A stretch of DNA of 64,000 nt from Bacillus_AB infantis_B (GTDB lineage Bacteria; Bacillota; Bacilli; Bacillales; Cytobacillaceae): contig NZ_VTER01000006.1 in assembly GCF_008180445.1 (NCBI RefSeq), forward strand, positions 434,001-498,000, read 5' to 3'. Below the pieces are notes generated by a model. The model searched no databases. It saw only the letters and a program-made list of their open reading frames with translations, and was not told the origin of the DNA. Positions 23,752 to 32,464 of this stretch are shown one piece after another (position 1 is the stretch's first letter; each line of letters begins with the position of its first letter). The position numbers were made by a program, and so were the translations under genes.

Positions 23752-25470
23752 TTACTTTTTGGCAGCCTGGCCCTTACCGGGGGAAAGGGCCAGCCAGGCT
23801 GACTGATCCGCAAAATACCTGGACCAGCTGCCGACTCCGGCCAGTCCATGGCGATCTGCTATCTCAGCTCTTTTCCTCAAGGACATTTCATCCTCCAGCC
23901 AGATTTTATAGGTTGCCTTATCTTTCTCAGAATAATATTCTGCATAGTTTTGCCCGGATGCCTCATCATAAGCCGGCACGGCTCCTGTTTCATTGAGCCA
24001 CTCTTTCACTTCCTTCATGGACAGCGCCTTTGAGGAAATGCCGCCTTCATCCTTTTCCTCCCACAGCCTGGCATAGAGGGGAACGCCCAGTATGAGCTTT
24101 TCTTTCGGCACCACTTCAAGCAATGCCTGAAGATTGCTTTCCACCCAAGGAAGGCTTGCAACACTTCCGGCAACTGGAGAAGTGGCCCAGTGCTCATCGT
24201 ATGCCATTACCGCCAAATAATCGACTATACCTGCCAGCTTATCTCTTTCGTAGAAGGCTGACCAGTTTCCGCTTGAAGAAATGAAGGTGATATCCATTGA
24301 AACAGTCAGTCCTGCCTGATGAAAATAAGGCGTCGCTTCCCGGACAAACTGGGTCACCAGCGGTCCATCTTCCTGGTTTACATTTTCAATATCAAGATTG
24401 ATGCCGTCCAGCTTATAAATTTGGCTGTAGTGCAGAAGCGAGCGGATGATTTTTTGCCTTGTTTCAAAATCCTTGAATGTCTGATGGGTCAATTCCGCGT
24501 CAAAAGCATTGGAAAACAGGCCCCAGACCTGATAGCCGCGGCCATGTGCCCATTTCACATAATCTGCCGAGCCCAGATTTTTTACAGATCCATCCTCACC
24601 TGCCAGCTCGAACCAAGTGGGGGAAACAACATTGACGCCTGGCATAGAGGGAAGGGCAGCATGATCGGGATTTTTCGAATAAACCGCTTCCCATGTCAGA
24701 TGGATCGGGCCGTCGATTTTCTTCAATTCAGGTTTGTATTCCTCTACTTTGGCAGACACTTCTGTTTGTTCACCTTTCATGACATACTCTTTTTTTATAT
24801 ATCCTGCTCTTCCGTCACTTTTTCTTGCAAAATAGTATTCTCCTTTGGTCTCTTCAATATACAGTTCCTCATTCGCCTTGGCATCAGCTGTATATGGTGA
24901 TTGAAGATCAGGTTCTGTCCTTAACCGCAGCCTTTCCTTGCTGATGTCCTGATCGCGGATGGTTGCCTTCTGCACCGTCTCGCCGTCCTTTTGAATCCAA
25001 ATTGCCCCTGTGTCCTCGAGGACTGTATAAGCAAGAGGATAATAACGCCTGATTTCTTCGAGTGAAATATACAGGTTGCCTGACTTATTCCTTGCTGCAG
25101 GCAGCTGCAGTTCGACCGGCTTGCTGTTTACATAATATGACAAGGCATCCGTCGGCATTTGGACGACTTTATTTTTGGTAGTCAGGATAATAGATTGAGA
25201 GCTCTCATCAAATACAATGGAATCATCCAGGTTTTCCTGGAGTAATGACAGCGGCAGATAGACATTTCCGTTATCAGTCCAGGCATTTCCTTCCTGTTTT
25301 CCTTCGAAGATGATCGGTTTCTCCCCTGAGAAATAATCTTCTTTAACTGTTGATGCAAAGGGGTAAAGCCAAAAAATGATGCCGGAAATAACAGCCAGCA
25401 GCACGAGAACAGCTCCTGCAGCGAGGCCCCTTTTCTTTGCCGGCTTTCTATTAAGTTCAATATTGGCCAT
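23752..25470 (-). CDS. Membrane-anchored family 18 glycoside hydrolase with SH3-like domain
   Basis: 572 aa. An N-terminal membrane helix (about 16-38) leads to a region resembling the copper-amine-oxidase-like N-terminal domain (NVYLPLSLLQENL, YVNSKPVEL) at about 45-155. Then comes an SH3b domain (RLRTEPDLQSPY ... GRAGYIKKEYV, 175-230), then a GH18 barrel. The catalytic motif LDGINLDIE is at about residues 352-360, with the acid Glu present, and AVMAYDEHW follows. Likely a cell-surface or spore-wall glycosidase acting on GlcNAc polymers. GGGAGG precedes the ATG. Transcribed alone. Confidence 0.85.
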   Translation of the reverse strand: MANIELNRKPAKKRGLAAGAVLVLLAVISGIIFWLYPFASTVKEDYFSGEKPIIFEGKQEGNAWTDNGNVYLPLSLLQENLDDSIVFDESSQSIILTTKNKVVQMPTDALSYYVNSKPVELQLPAARNKSGNLYISLEEIRRYYPLAYTVLEDTGAIWIQKDGETVQKATIRDQDISKERLRLRTEPDLQSPYTADAKANEELYIEETKGEYYFARKSDGRAGYIKKEYVMKGEQTEVSAKVEEYKPELKKIDGPIHLTWEAVYSKNPDHAALPSMPGVNVVSPTWFELAGEDGSVKNLGSADYVKWAHGRGYQVWGLFSNAFDAELTHQTFKDFETRQKIIRSLLHYSQIYKLDGINLDIENVNQEDGPLVTQFVREATPYFHQAGLTVSMDITFISSSGNWSAFYERDKLAGIVDYLAVMAYDEHWATSPVAGSVASLPWVESNLQALLEVVPKEKLILGVPLYARLWEEKDEGGISSKALSMKEVKEWLNETGAVPAYDEASGQNYAEYYSEKDKATYKIWLEDEMSLRKRAEIADRHGLAGVGSWSRYFADQSAWLALSPGKGQAAKK

Positions 25471-25627
25471 AAAATAAATTCCTCCCGGATACTATCGTAA
25501 CGAATCTATGCAGCAAAGGGAAGGACGAATCTGCTAAAATATCCTGCCTGTTTTTTCTTGCAGCACTCTTTAATATTAACGATTGGAAAAGGCAAAAAGT
25601 TTCAAAGCATTTTGCTAATGGCACAGT

Positions 25628-25664
25628 AAAAAACCTTCCAGGCTAAGCGTGCCGGAAGGTTTTT
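25628..25664 (-). terminator. Terminator of the PLD-like gene
   Basis: AAAAACCTTCC/GGAAGGTTTTTT stem with an inner GGC/GCC, read on the minus strand. Confidence 0.9.
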
Positions 25665-25683
25665 GAGGGAACTGGCTATTTTT

Positions 25684-27120
25684 CTAATAAGTGGTAAAAC
25701 CAAGCATCTTTTGAAGGCTGTAAACGATATATCTGAACACAGGAAGCTCTTCCTGGGTAGCATAGTCGAGCGTATAGATGCCATCTTCATTCTCCCATAT
25801 CCTTTTGAAATAGGCATCAGCATCCTCCATGACAGGCGTGTCATTGGGGGCCGCTATCTTCAGATCCGTTTCAAGATTCAAATCATCCAGATTCCTTTTT
25901 GTAAAATTGGCTGAACCGCCGATCAACACACTGTCAGTTTTCTTATGGATGAACATCAGCTTCGGATGGTACTGCTCCTCATCTGTATTGTACCAGCGGA
26001 TAGAGATATTTTCTTTACCGAGTTTTTCAAGCTCAGAAGCAACCGGAATATTCGGAAGGCCTGTCTTTTCCGAGCCAAAGGCATTCTGATTCGGGTCGAA
26101 TACGAGATTGACCTGCACTCCGCGGTCTGCCGCTTCCTCCAGGCCGCCAATAACATCCCGGTCGGCAAGATAGAACATGCCAAGCCATATGATATCTCCT
26201 TTCCGGCTTTCATCTATTTCTTGAACGATATGTTTGAGAATCTTCCCTTCTGTCAAAACCTGCAGGCTGACAGGTCCGCCTTCCTCTGCATCCTGCTGCT
26301 GGTACTTTGGCAGCTGAATATCATAGCCGGAATAATCAATGACCGCCTGTTCTGTCTGAAGCAAGTCTTCTATGAAGCTGCCGCTTCCTTCAAAAGCAAT
26401 ATTTGAATGATAGCCGCTTGCATCATGGGGGTTCCCTGAGGAAACGATGGCAGTCTTCTCTGACACGAAGACTTTGCGGTGATTAGCCTTGATGTTCAGC
26501 AGATCAAGATATGACCGCGCTGTTACATCAGGTGCAGTATTGGCAAGCGGATTGGGCAGCCAGCCTTTGCCGTCCTGTCCGAACCACTGCAAAAACATCC
26601 GCCAGAAACCTGAATAGAGCGGGTTGGAATCGCGCAGCGGCTCTAACTCCGTCATTACCACCTCTATGCCGTTCTTCTTCAGCTCCTCCAGTTCAGGTGC
26701 TTTATGGGACCCATATGTAGTATTGATTTTATCTGTAATGACGATTATTGGCATTTCGGGATTTTGCTTCTTCTTCATGATCAGTCTGTCGGTTATATTC
26801 TGGCTCAGCGGAGGAAACTTTTCCTCTTTGTCGTAATAGCCGCTATACAGGAACATGTCCATAACGATATATTCCTCTGCTTCTTCAATAGCCTCCTGCA
26901 TTCTTTCAAAAATCTCCTGTTCATGCTGCCTCTTTCCTTTCTTGTCTTCGTATGATAAATCAGTCAGCAGCTGCAAATCATCAACCTGATGGACTTTCCC
27001 TTCATAAGACAATCCTTCAGGCAGTTTTTTATTTGTATGGTAAATGACTGTAACGCTGTATACGATCAGAAGCAGCACTACAGCCGGAACCCAAATTTTT
27101 TTCTCTTTTAGCGGCCCCAT
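25684..27120 (-). CDS. Phospholipase D-like protein, membrane-anchored
   Basis: 478 aa with one N-terminal membrane helix (about 10-30) and two PLD half-sites. Site 1 is HRKVFVSE ... SSGN near residue 212, with Glu in place of the usual Asp. Site 2 is HPKLMFIHKKTD ... GGSANF near residue 383, with the Asp displaced. His, Lys and the GS/GN follow-up are kept, so hydrolysis of a phosphodiester is plausible. The ATG at 27120 (MGPLKEKK) was chosen for its GGGGGG ribosome site; the longer frame lacks one. Confidence 0.8.
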   Translation of the reverse strand: MGPLKEKKIWVPAVVLLLIVYSVTVIYHTNKKLPEGLSYEGKVHQVDDLQLLTDLSYEDKKGKRQHEQEIFERMQEAIEEAEEYIVMDMFLYSGYYDKEEKFPPLSQNITDRLIMKKKQNPEMPIIVITDKINTTYGSHKAPELEELKKNGIEVVMTELEPLRDSNPLYSGFWRMFLQWFGQDGKGWLPNPLANTAPDVTARSYLDLLNIKANHRKVFVSEKTAIVSSGNPHDASGYHSNIAFEGSGSFIEDLLQTEQAVIDYSGYDIQLPKYQQQDAEEGGPVSLQVLTEGKILKHIVQEIDESRKGDIIWLGMFYLADRDVIGGLEEAADRGVQVNLVFDPNQNAFGSEKTGLPNIPVASELEKLGKENISIRWYNTDEEQYHPKLMFIHKKTDSVLIGGSANFTKRNLDDLNLETDLKIAAPNDTPVMEDADAYFKRIWENEDGIYTLDYATQEELPVFRYIVYSLQKMLGFTTY

Positions 27121-27200
27121 ATCCGTTCCCCCCCATTTTTTCTGCCAAGCGGCTGAATGCCTATATAATAACCTTTTTTTCAAAATAAAAATTTTTCACA

Positions 27201-27232
27201 AAAAAAGAGCAAAGCAATGATTGCTTTGCTCC
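27201..27232 (-). terminator. Terminator of the DUF3243 gene
   Basis: AGCAAAGCA/TGCTTTGCT stem followed by CTTTTTTT on the minus strand. Confidence 0.9.
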
Positions 27233-27246
27233 TGCTGCTTTTCAGA

Positions 27247-27567
27247 TTAGCCTACCAGCTTAACCAGCAGATGGGAAAGGGCATGCTGCTCTTCTTCGTT
27301 GCCGGACTTCCACAGCTCCTGAAGCAGCTTTTCCTCCCTGTTGCGAGGCTCTTCCTTCTTCGCCAGATAGTCGCCTACCTTCTGTGCAGCATTTGCCAGC
27401 TGCTCTTCATTCAGCCCCATCTTCTTGCCTAGTGAGACCTTGCCTCCTAAATAATCCTTGAAGCCTTCAAAGCTTGATAGAATTTCGTCTTTTTTCTCAG
27501 ATCCCATATTATCCAGTTTGTTTTCTACTTTGCTGTTTGTTTCTGCTGAACCGTTAGTATGTTCCAT
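27247..27567 (-). CDS. DUF3243 family protein (YmfJ-like)
   Basis: 106-aa soluble helical protein. SFEGFKDYLGGKV, QLANAAQKVGDYLAKKEEPRN and GNEEEQHALSHLLVKLV align from memory with B. subtilis YmfJ (DUF3243), which is about 85 aa. Here a polar N-terminal extension of about 20 residues is added. Function unknown. GGAGAG precedes the ATG. Monocistronic with its own terminator. Confidence 0.85.
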   Translation of the reverse strand: MEHTNGSAETNSKVENKLDNMGSEKKDEILSSFEGFKDYLGGKVSLGKKMGLNEEQLANAAQKVGDYLAKKEEPRNREEKLLQELWKSGNEEEQHALSHLLVKLVG

Positions 27568-27762
27568 TAATAATCTCTCCTTTAAATTAAAGTAATGGTT
27601 GCTTCTGTTCTATAGATACCCGATTTGGTCTATGCGAAACACAGAAAAGCATATTGAAAGATTCTTGAAATATATTTACAACAAAGCGTATATTTATTGA
27701 TAGATTGGGCCGGCCGGCATCAGCTCCCGGCTCATACTGAAAAAACATAAGGGGGTCCTTAT

Positions 27763-28236
27763 ATGGAACATCTGATTTTCAGGCATATGGAGACGGTGAA
27801 GGCTATTACAGAAAAATCGCTCAAGCGCATACCGGAGGAGGCAGCTGATTTTATTCCAGACGGCTTCAATAACAGCATCCGCTGGAATTTCGGACATATT
27901 GTTTATATCCAGGAAAAGATCGCATTTATGCTGCTGAAAGAAAAATCGGGGCTGCCTCCAGCTTATGAAGAGCTCTTCAGTGCAGGAACCAGCCCGCATA
28001 CATGGGAGCAGAAGCCTCCGAGCCTGAAGGAAATAGCCGATATTATGGAAGATCAAAAGAAAAGGATCCTCCAATTGATGCCCGGACGCCTTGAAGAACA
28101 GCTGCCAGAGCCTTTTACTAATAAAGCCGGCATCACGTTCCATACAGCAGGGGAGGCCTTTCTCTTCAGCTTTTACCATGAAGCTCTACATATGGAAGCA
28201 ATTAAAAAGATCTACCAGATCTACAGGAAAGAATAA
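27763..28236 (+). CDS. DinB family protein
   Basis: 157-aa four-helix-bundle protein of the DinB/YfiT type. The metal-binding histidines are in place: NFGH near residue 46 and HEALH near residue 143. Family members include thiol-dependent transferases such as bacillithiol transferases, but the substrate here is unknown. A ribosome site GGGGG precedes the ATG. It shares a terminator with the convergent rpmE2. Confidence 0.85.
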   Translation: MEHLIFRHMETVKAITEKSLKRIPEEAADFIPDGFNNSIRWNFGHIVYIQEKIAFMLLKEKSGLPPAYEELFSAGTSPHTWEQKPPSLKEIADIMEDQKKRILQLMPGRLEEQLPEPFTNKAGITFHTAGEAFLFSFYHEALHMEAIKKIYQIYRKE

Positions 28237-28253
28237 GTCTTAGAACTCTCTGT

Positions 28254-28290
28254 CAAAAAAATGCCCGCCAGGCTGGGAAGCCGGCGGGCC
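28254..28290. terminator. Bidirectional terminator between dinB-like gene and rpmE2
   Basis: GCCCGCC ... GGCGGGC stem with an inner GGCT/AGCC pairing; T-rich on both sides, strongest for rpmE2 on the minus strand. Confidence 0.9.
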
Positions 28291-28295
28291 GCTTT

Positions 28296-28553
28296 CTATT
28301 TTTCTTTGTTTTCCATATTATATTTTTTCATAAAACGGTCTACACGGCCGCCTTTATCGGCAAATTTCTGTTTGCCGGTATAAAACGGATGAGTGTCAGA
28401 GCTTACCTCTACCTTCAAAAGCGGATAAGTGTTGCCATCTTCCCATTCTATCGTTTCATTCGTCTTCTTTGTAGAGCCGCTTAAAAATTTATAGCCGCTG
28501 TTCACGTCCATAAATACTACCTGCCTGTAATCCGGATGAATATCCTGTCTCAT
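28296..28553 (-). CDS. rpmE2: 50S ribosomal protein L31 type B (zinc-free)
   Basis: 85-aa L31 paralogue: MRQDIHPDYRQVVF, GYKFLSGSTKK and SSDTHPFYTGKQKF are conserved. It lacks the CxxC zinc motifs of L31 type A, so it can replace it when zinc is scarce. The ATG at 28553 was chosen (AGAGG 8 bases upstream); an in-frame GTG lies three codons earlier inside the ribosome site. A Zur-like box is located about 35-55 bases upstream, fitting the known zinc control of this gene. Confidence 0.95.
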   Translation of the reverse strand: MRQDIHPDYRQVVFMDVNSGYKFLSGSTKKTNETIEWEDGNTYPLLKVEVSSDTHPFYTGKQKFADKGGRVDRFMKKYNMENKEK

Positions 28554-28587
28554 TGGAGTCACCTCTTTATATAAGATAATCTAATTG

Positions 28588-28608
28588 TATTCGAAACGAT
28601 TCCGATTA
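28588..28608. promoter_or_regulatory. Zur-like box upstream of rpmE2
   Basis: On the minus strand TAATCGGAATCGTTTCGAATA agrees with about 15 of 20 defined positions of the Bacillus Zur consensus (AAATCGTAAT-N-ATTACGATTT), by eye. Confidence 0.5.
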
Positions 28609-28814
28609 TCAATATTATTGCTCAACTCTTACCTATTAATCATTTTCCCGGGTTCAGCATCCATAAACATGGATTAGTACCTGGTGCTAAGTTGTCCTCA
28701 CATGGTACAATATAAAGACCTGGCTAATCCTCTTTGAATTGATACCAGAACAAGCAATCAGATTTCTGCCAAATAAAGGCGGTAATCGCGGATTTTGAAT
28801 AAAGGAGAGAAGTT

Positions 28815-29402
28815 ATGACAGCAGGCATTATCATTGTACTGGCTTATTTGCTCGGATCGATTCCTTCCGGGCTCTGGATCGGAAAGGCGTTTTACGGGAC
28901 AGACATCCGCCAGCATGGCAGCGGCAATCTTGGCGGAACAAATACATTCAGGACGCTTGGCGTCAAAGCAGGCATCATTGTAACAACTGCGGATATTTTA
29001 AAAGGGACCCTGGCAGCTCTCCTTCCCTATTTCCTGGGATCGGATTTTAATTGGCTTGTAGCAGGCATTTTTGCTGTAATAGGGCATATGTATCCTATTT
29101 TTGCCGGATTCAGAGGCGGAAAGGCAGTGGCAACATCCGGAGGAGTGCTGCTTGCATGTGCACCGCTTATGTTTGCAGTGATCGTGGCAATCTTTTTCCT
29201 CAGCTTATACATAACCAAATATGTATCCCTTTCATCTATGATGGCAGCCGCTGCAGCGGTGGTTTATTCCCTTTTCGTAGGTGAATGGGATCCGCTGCTC
29301 ACTGTAGTTGTATCCATCCTTGCCTTTTTTGTCATCTACAGGCACAGGGCCAATATCAAACGCATAAAAGATAAAACAGAGCCAAAGATCTCCTGGCTTT
29401 AG
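28815..29402 (+). CDS. plsY: Glycerol-3-phosphate acyltransferase PlsY
   Basis: 195-aa membrane enzyme moving an acyl group from acyl-phosphate to glycerol-3-phosphate, the first step of phospholipid synthesis. All three loop motifs are present: GSIPSGLWIGK, HGSGNLGGTNTFRTLG and FRGGKAVATSGGV. Five or so membrane helices. In B. subtilis this gene (yneS) is next to yneT and parE; here it is 7.6 kb away with unrelated genes between. AAAGGAGAG precedes the ATG. Confidence 0.97.
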   Translation: MTAGIIIVLAYLLGSIPSGLWIGKAFYGTDIRQHGSGNLGGTNTFRTLGVKAGIIVTTADILKGTLAALLPYFLGSDFNWLVAGIFAVIGHMYPIFAGFRGGKAVATSGGVLLACAPLMFAVIVAIFFLSLYITKYVSLSSMMAAAAAVVYSLFVGEWDPLLTVVVSILAFFVIYRHRANIKRIKDKTEPKISWL

Positions 29403-29405
29403 ACC

Positions 29406-29440
29406 AAAAAATAAACGGCTGGAAGGCCGTTTATTTTTTT
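29406..29440 (+). terminator. Terminator after plsY
   Basis: AAAAATAAACGGC, six-base loop, GCCGTTTATTTTTTT. Confidence 0.9.
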
Positions 29441-29530
29441 CCTTCCCGGCCCCTCAGCCAATGCAATCAATCAAGCAAACAAAAAACACCAAAAAACAGC
29501 TGTTCTGCAAAAGAAAAATATCGTGCGTTA

Positions 29531-29559
29531 TTGTAGTGGACATACCAGTTTTGTATAAT
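29531..29559 (+). promoter_or_regulatory. Sigma-A promoter of the histidine kinase gene
   Basis: TTGTAG, 17 bases, TATAAT. The start codon lies about 160 bases downstream, leaving a long untranslated leader. No other gene is seen in the 29440-29725 gap. Confidence 0.7.
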
Positions 29560-29725
29560 GGTATAAAAGTCATATTTATCCGTCATTTCGACTTAAAACT
29601 TTCTTTTTTATCAAATTACGCACATAATACGGAAAAAGATTCATATATTACGCTAAGGCCCCTGACTGCTGAGCGGCTGAAAAAATGGATTTCGCATACA
29701 TTACTCGTTTTAAGGAGGGTATATT

Positions 29726-30862
29726 GTGATACCCGTAAACTCTTTATCTCAAGAATCGTTTCCTTTTCCCTATTTTATTTTATCCCATGATTTATACATC
29801 ATCTCGGCTTCAGGAGCCCATCAGCATCATTGCCAAAAGCATATCTCGGCACTTCTGGCCGACGGCGGAAATGTACATGAGCTCCAGGCATTCCTTTTCG
29901 GAAGCAAAGCAGAAAGCCTTGATTATCAGTTTAAGGACGGCTGGTTCCGTATTTACCGGGCTGACGGACCTGAAAACGAAACAATCCATCTATTCTGCTT
30001 TCCGATTGAACCATTGGCTGCGGAAATTGAACAAGTACTGGCGGAATTCGAGGAAAAAGCGGCTGTTTTTTCCAAAGCATTGAAGAAAAAAAAGGAAAAG
30101 CTTGTACAGACTGCAGAACAGGTACAGGAAATGGCAGTCGCCTATGAATTTCAGGCAAATCTCGGTAAGCTGGCGGCTGGCATCGCTCACGAAATCCGGA
30201 ATCCGCTCACAACGGTCAAAGGCTTCCTTCAGCTGCTCAAGCCGCAGCTCAGGGAAATCGGAAAAGAGGAATATGCCAGTATTGCTTTAGGGGAGATCAG
30301 CCGGGCAAACGAAATTATCGGCAGTTTTCTGAATGCCAATAAACCTTCCGAGAACAAAATGAAAAAAGTGCATATCAATCAGATTGTCAAAGAGATTGTC
30401 ATGCTTTACGAAAGCGAGGCCGTTTTAAGGGGAAGCCTGCTTTTATTCGAACCTTCACCTGATGATCCGACAATGGCAGCTGTTCCCGGGGAGCTCAAGC
30501 AGGTGCTCTCCAACCTGTTCAAAAATGCAATGGAAGCAATGACCATGCAGAGCATGGCCGGTTCTGTGCAGGCAAAGGTTGAATGCTGCAGCCAGCATGC
30601 TGTCATTACCATTCAGGATAATGGATGCGGCATGCCGGAAGAAACACTGCAAAGGATTTATGAGCCGTTTTATACGACTAAAGAAACCGGAACAGGCATT
30701 GGCATGTCAGTCTGCAAGAAAATTGTCGAGGAACTGGGGGGCAGCATTGAAATATCAAGCAGGCCGGGAGAAGGAACGGCTGTGAAGGTTATTCTCCCCA
30801 TTGATGCTGAGGCAGCAGAGAAATTGGCAGAGCCGGAAATAATTCCGGAGAGAAGGAATTAA
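29726..30862 (+). CDS. Soluble sensor histidine kinase (orphan)
   Basis: 378 aa, GTG start with AAGGAGGG upstream. The N-terminal 110 residues hold no membrane helix and no clear PAS domain. A coiled-coil-like linker (FEEKAAVFSKALKKKKEKL) precedes the HisKA domain. The H-box AAGIAHEIRNPLTTV puts the phospho-accepting His at about 154. The ATPase part has NLFKNAMEAM, DNGCGMP and GTGIGMSVCKKIVEELGG. No response regulator is adjacent, as with sporulation kinases that feed Spo0F. That role is an inference. Confidence 0.85.
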   Translation: MIPVNSLSQESFPFPYFILSHDLYIISASGAHQHHCQKHISALLADGGNVHELQAFLFGSKAESLDYQFKDGWFRIYRADGPENETIHLFCFPIEPLAAEIEQVLAEFEEKAAVFSKALKKKKEKLVQTAEQVQEMAVAYEFQANLGKLAAGIAHEIRNPLTTVKGFLQLLKPQLREIGKEEYASIALGEISRANEIIGSFLNANKPSENKMKKVHINQIVKEIVMLYESEAVLRGSLLLFEPSPDDPTMAAVPGELKQVLSNLFKNAMEAMTMQSMAGSVQAKVECCSQHAVITIQDNGCGMPEETLQRIYEPFYTTKETGTGIGMSVCKKIVEELGGSIEISSRPGEGTAVKVILPIDAEAAEKLAEPEIIPERRN

Positions 30863-30954
30863 AAAAACTGTTCCTCCAAATGATACCCGCAAATACAGCG
30901 GAAAGCACCGGACGACAAGCCGGGTGAATTGCCCGCCTCGATGACCGCTGAGAC

Positions 30955-30989
30955 GAAAAAAGCGGATGCCCGCATGAGACATCCGCTTG
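30955..30989 (-). terminator. Terminator of the HesB-like selenoprotein gene
   Basis: AAGCGGATG / CATCCGCTT stem followed by TTTTCG on the minus strand, 16 bases after the stop. Confidence 0.85.
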
Positions 30990-31004
30990 CCTGCCTGTTT
31001 GAAG

Positions 31005-31295
31005 CTATAACTTAATCAATTGGAACTTGGCATTTCCAAAGACATCTTTTACATAATCAAGCTTAGTATGATCGAAATAGACAAAATCCTTCTCATGGAT
31101 CAATACAGAAAGATCGCCGAATTCAAAAGTTTTGTCATCGGTAATGGGCTGCTCTTCCAGAGACAGCTTAAGCTGAGGGCCGCCTCAGCCGATCCCCATT
31201 GAAAGGCGCACATACAGCTTCTCCTCCGCTGTCTTTCTTTCCTTTTCAACAGAATCAAGCAGCTTACCGGCTGCAGCACCAGTCATTTTAAACAT
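31005..31295 (-). CDS. HesB-like selenoprotein (in-frame UGA)
   Basis: 96-aa protein read through an in-frame TGA at 31187-31185 (codon 37). The N-terminus begins MFKMTGAAAGKLLDSVEKE, the Sec site reads LSMGIG-U-GGPQLKLSLEEQ, and the C-terminus reads FDHTKLDYVKDVFGN then AKFQLIKL-stop. HesB/IscA-like proteins bind metals or Fe-S precursors through Cys; Sec variants of HesB are known in Sec-using bacteria. The pattern of residues on both sides of the UGA is continuous, and GGGGGTGGGACG precedes the ATG. A hairpin with a G-first loop follows. Its Cys paralogue yneR lies about 540 bases away on the other strand. Standard ORF calling splits this gene. Confidence 0.9.
31148..31167 (-). promoter_or_regulatory. 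Candidate bSECIS hairpin in the HesB-like gene
   Basis: On the minus strand GCTG-T-CTCT-GGA-AGAG-CAGC: two 4-bp stems with a bulged T and loop GGA. The loop G is the 27th base after the UGA. Confidence 0.6.
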
Positions 31296-31337
31296 CGTCC
31301 CACCCCCTTTTGCTGTAACTTCATGCAGGCTGTTTTT

Positions 31338-31598
31338 TTAATGATGCGATCCGAAGAAGAATCCCTGCAGAAAAATCATGCTGACCGCCAAGACTGCCAG
31401 CACCCCGATAACTGGTATAAAAATGCTCCGGTTTTTCTCGCAGATTGCAGCAAGAACAAAATAAATGACTGCCATGACAGCGGCAAAAGCGCCCGCTTCA
31501 ATGGCCTTTTCTGCTTTATCTGTCTGCAGTACGACAAGAAGCCCTATTCCTCCGAATATAAAAATGCCGATCATATTCATTAATCGATATTGAGACAA
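31338..31598 (-). CDS. Small membrane protein, unknown
   Basis: 86 aa with three hydrophobic segments (IGIFIFGGIGLLVVL, AGAFAAVMAVIYFVLAAI and IPVIGVLAVLAVSMIFL) and a His-rich tail. I do not recognise it. The TTG at 31598 was chosen because GAAGGATG lies upstream; a longer frame to 31667 has no ribosome site. It lies upstream of the HesB-like selenoprotein on the same strand with about 40 bases between, so the two may be co-transcribed. Confidence 0.6.
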   Translation of the reverse strand: MSQYRLMNMIGIFIFGGIGLLVVLQTDKAEKAIEAGAFAAVMAVIYFVLAAICEKNRSIFIPVIGVLAVLAVSMIFLQGFFFGSHH

Positions 31599-31834
31599 AT
31601 TGACACATCCTTCACTGTATTTTTTCTTTACCCTGTCCATCCATTCTGTCAAACGGCCTTGGAGCAATCAAAGTGCTTGTGCAAATTACCCTGATAAGGG
31701 GTATTTTTTGCAATTAAAACATAAAGTATAATTAAGCCTGTTTCACTTGTGCAGCCTGATTCAATTATTCGCTTTACACTGCATACTCCATTATAATGAT
31801 TATGGAAAACAGATTGCGGGAAAGGAGACTTCAC

Positions 31835-32125
31835 ATGAACATACATATAAAGGACGATGCCGCACAATGGTACAAAGATGAACTTTCACTGGAAAAAGGT
31901 GACCATCTCCGTTTTTTTGCCCGCTATGGCGGATGCAGCACCGTTCAGCAGGGTTTCTCTCTCGGAGTTGCTAATGAAGAGCCTGTAAATACAGGTGCAG
32001 CAACGGAAAAAGGCGGCATTACATTTTTTATTGAAGAAAAAGACCTTTGGTTTTTTAATGATCAAGATCTGTATGTAGAAATGAATTACAAGGCCAATGA
32101 GCCTGTATTCAAATATGAAGAGTAA
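31835..32125 (+). CDS. yneR: HesB-like protein YneR
   Basis: 96-aa HesB/IscA-fold protein. MNIHIKDDAAQWYKDEL opens the domain and FFARYGGCSTVQQGFSLG carries its single Cys at residue 34. In the Sec-containing paralogue at 31005-31295 a selenocysteine (residue 37) sits at the matching place. B. subtilis yneR lies between yneQ and plsY in the same conserved region. Function not established. AAAGGAG precedes the ATG at 31835; an upstream in-frame ATG lacks a ribosome site. Confidence 0.85.
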   Translation: MNIHIKDDAAQWYKDELSLEKGDHLRFFARYGGCSTVQQGFSLGVANEEPVNTGAATEKGGITFFIEEKDLWFFNDQDLYVEMNYKANEPVFKYEE

Positions 32126-32165
32126 GCAGCTGCCTTTCTAAGCAGCTGCTTTCTTCTTTTTCAGT

Positions 32166-32456
32166 TCAGTCCAGGGGATTGCGGATTCCTTCTTTGGCAA
32201 GAATCTGTTTCTGCCTGTCACCCAGCAGATCAAAATGTGAATAGCCGTCCTTTCTAATATCAATCCATTCCGGCTTAAGGCCATGGGAATGCCCCCATCT
32301 TTTCAGCTTACCCAAATCGCTGCAGCCTACCTTTGTCACTGTTTTGCAGCCGGGGAAGCGGTCATCCAGCCAGTAATGAGTCAGAAAAGCAATTTCCCCT
32401 TTATCAATTGTTTCTTTCCATTCTCTCAATTCTTTCTTTCCGATTCCAAATGCCAC
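32166..32456 (-). CDS. yneQ: Conserved protein YneQ
   Basis: 96-aa small soluble protein with FLTHYWLDDRFPGCKTVTKVG and GLKPEWIDIRKDGYSHFDLL segments, both typical of YneQ as found next to yneP in Bacillus. Function unknown. It begins with GTG, supported by GTAGGTG 4 bases upstream, and starts 8 bases after the yneP stop, so the two are coupled. Confidence 0.8.
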   Translation of the reverse strand: MAFGIGKKELREWKETIDKGEIAFLTHYWLDDRFPGCKTVTKVGCSDLGKLKRWGHSHGLKPEWIDIRKDGYSHFDLLGDRQKQILAKEGIRNPLD

Positions 32457-32464
32457 TGGATCAC

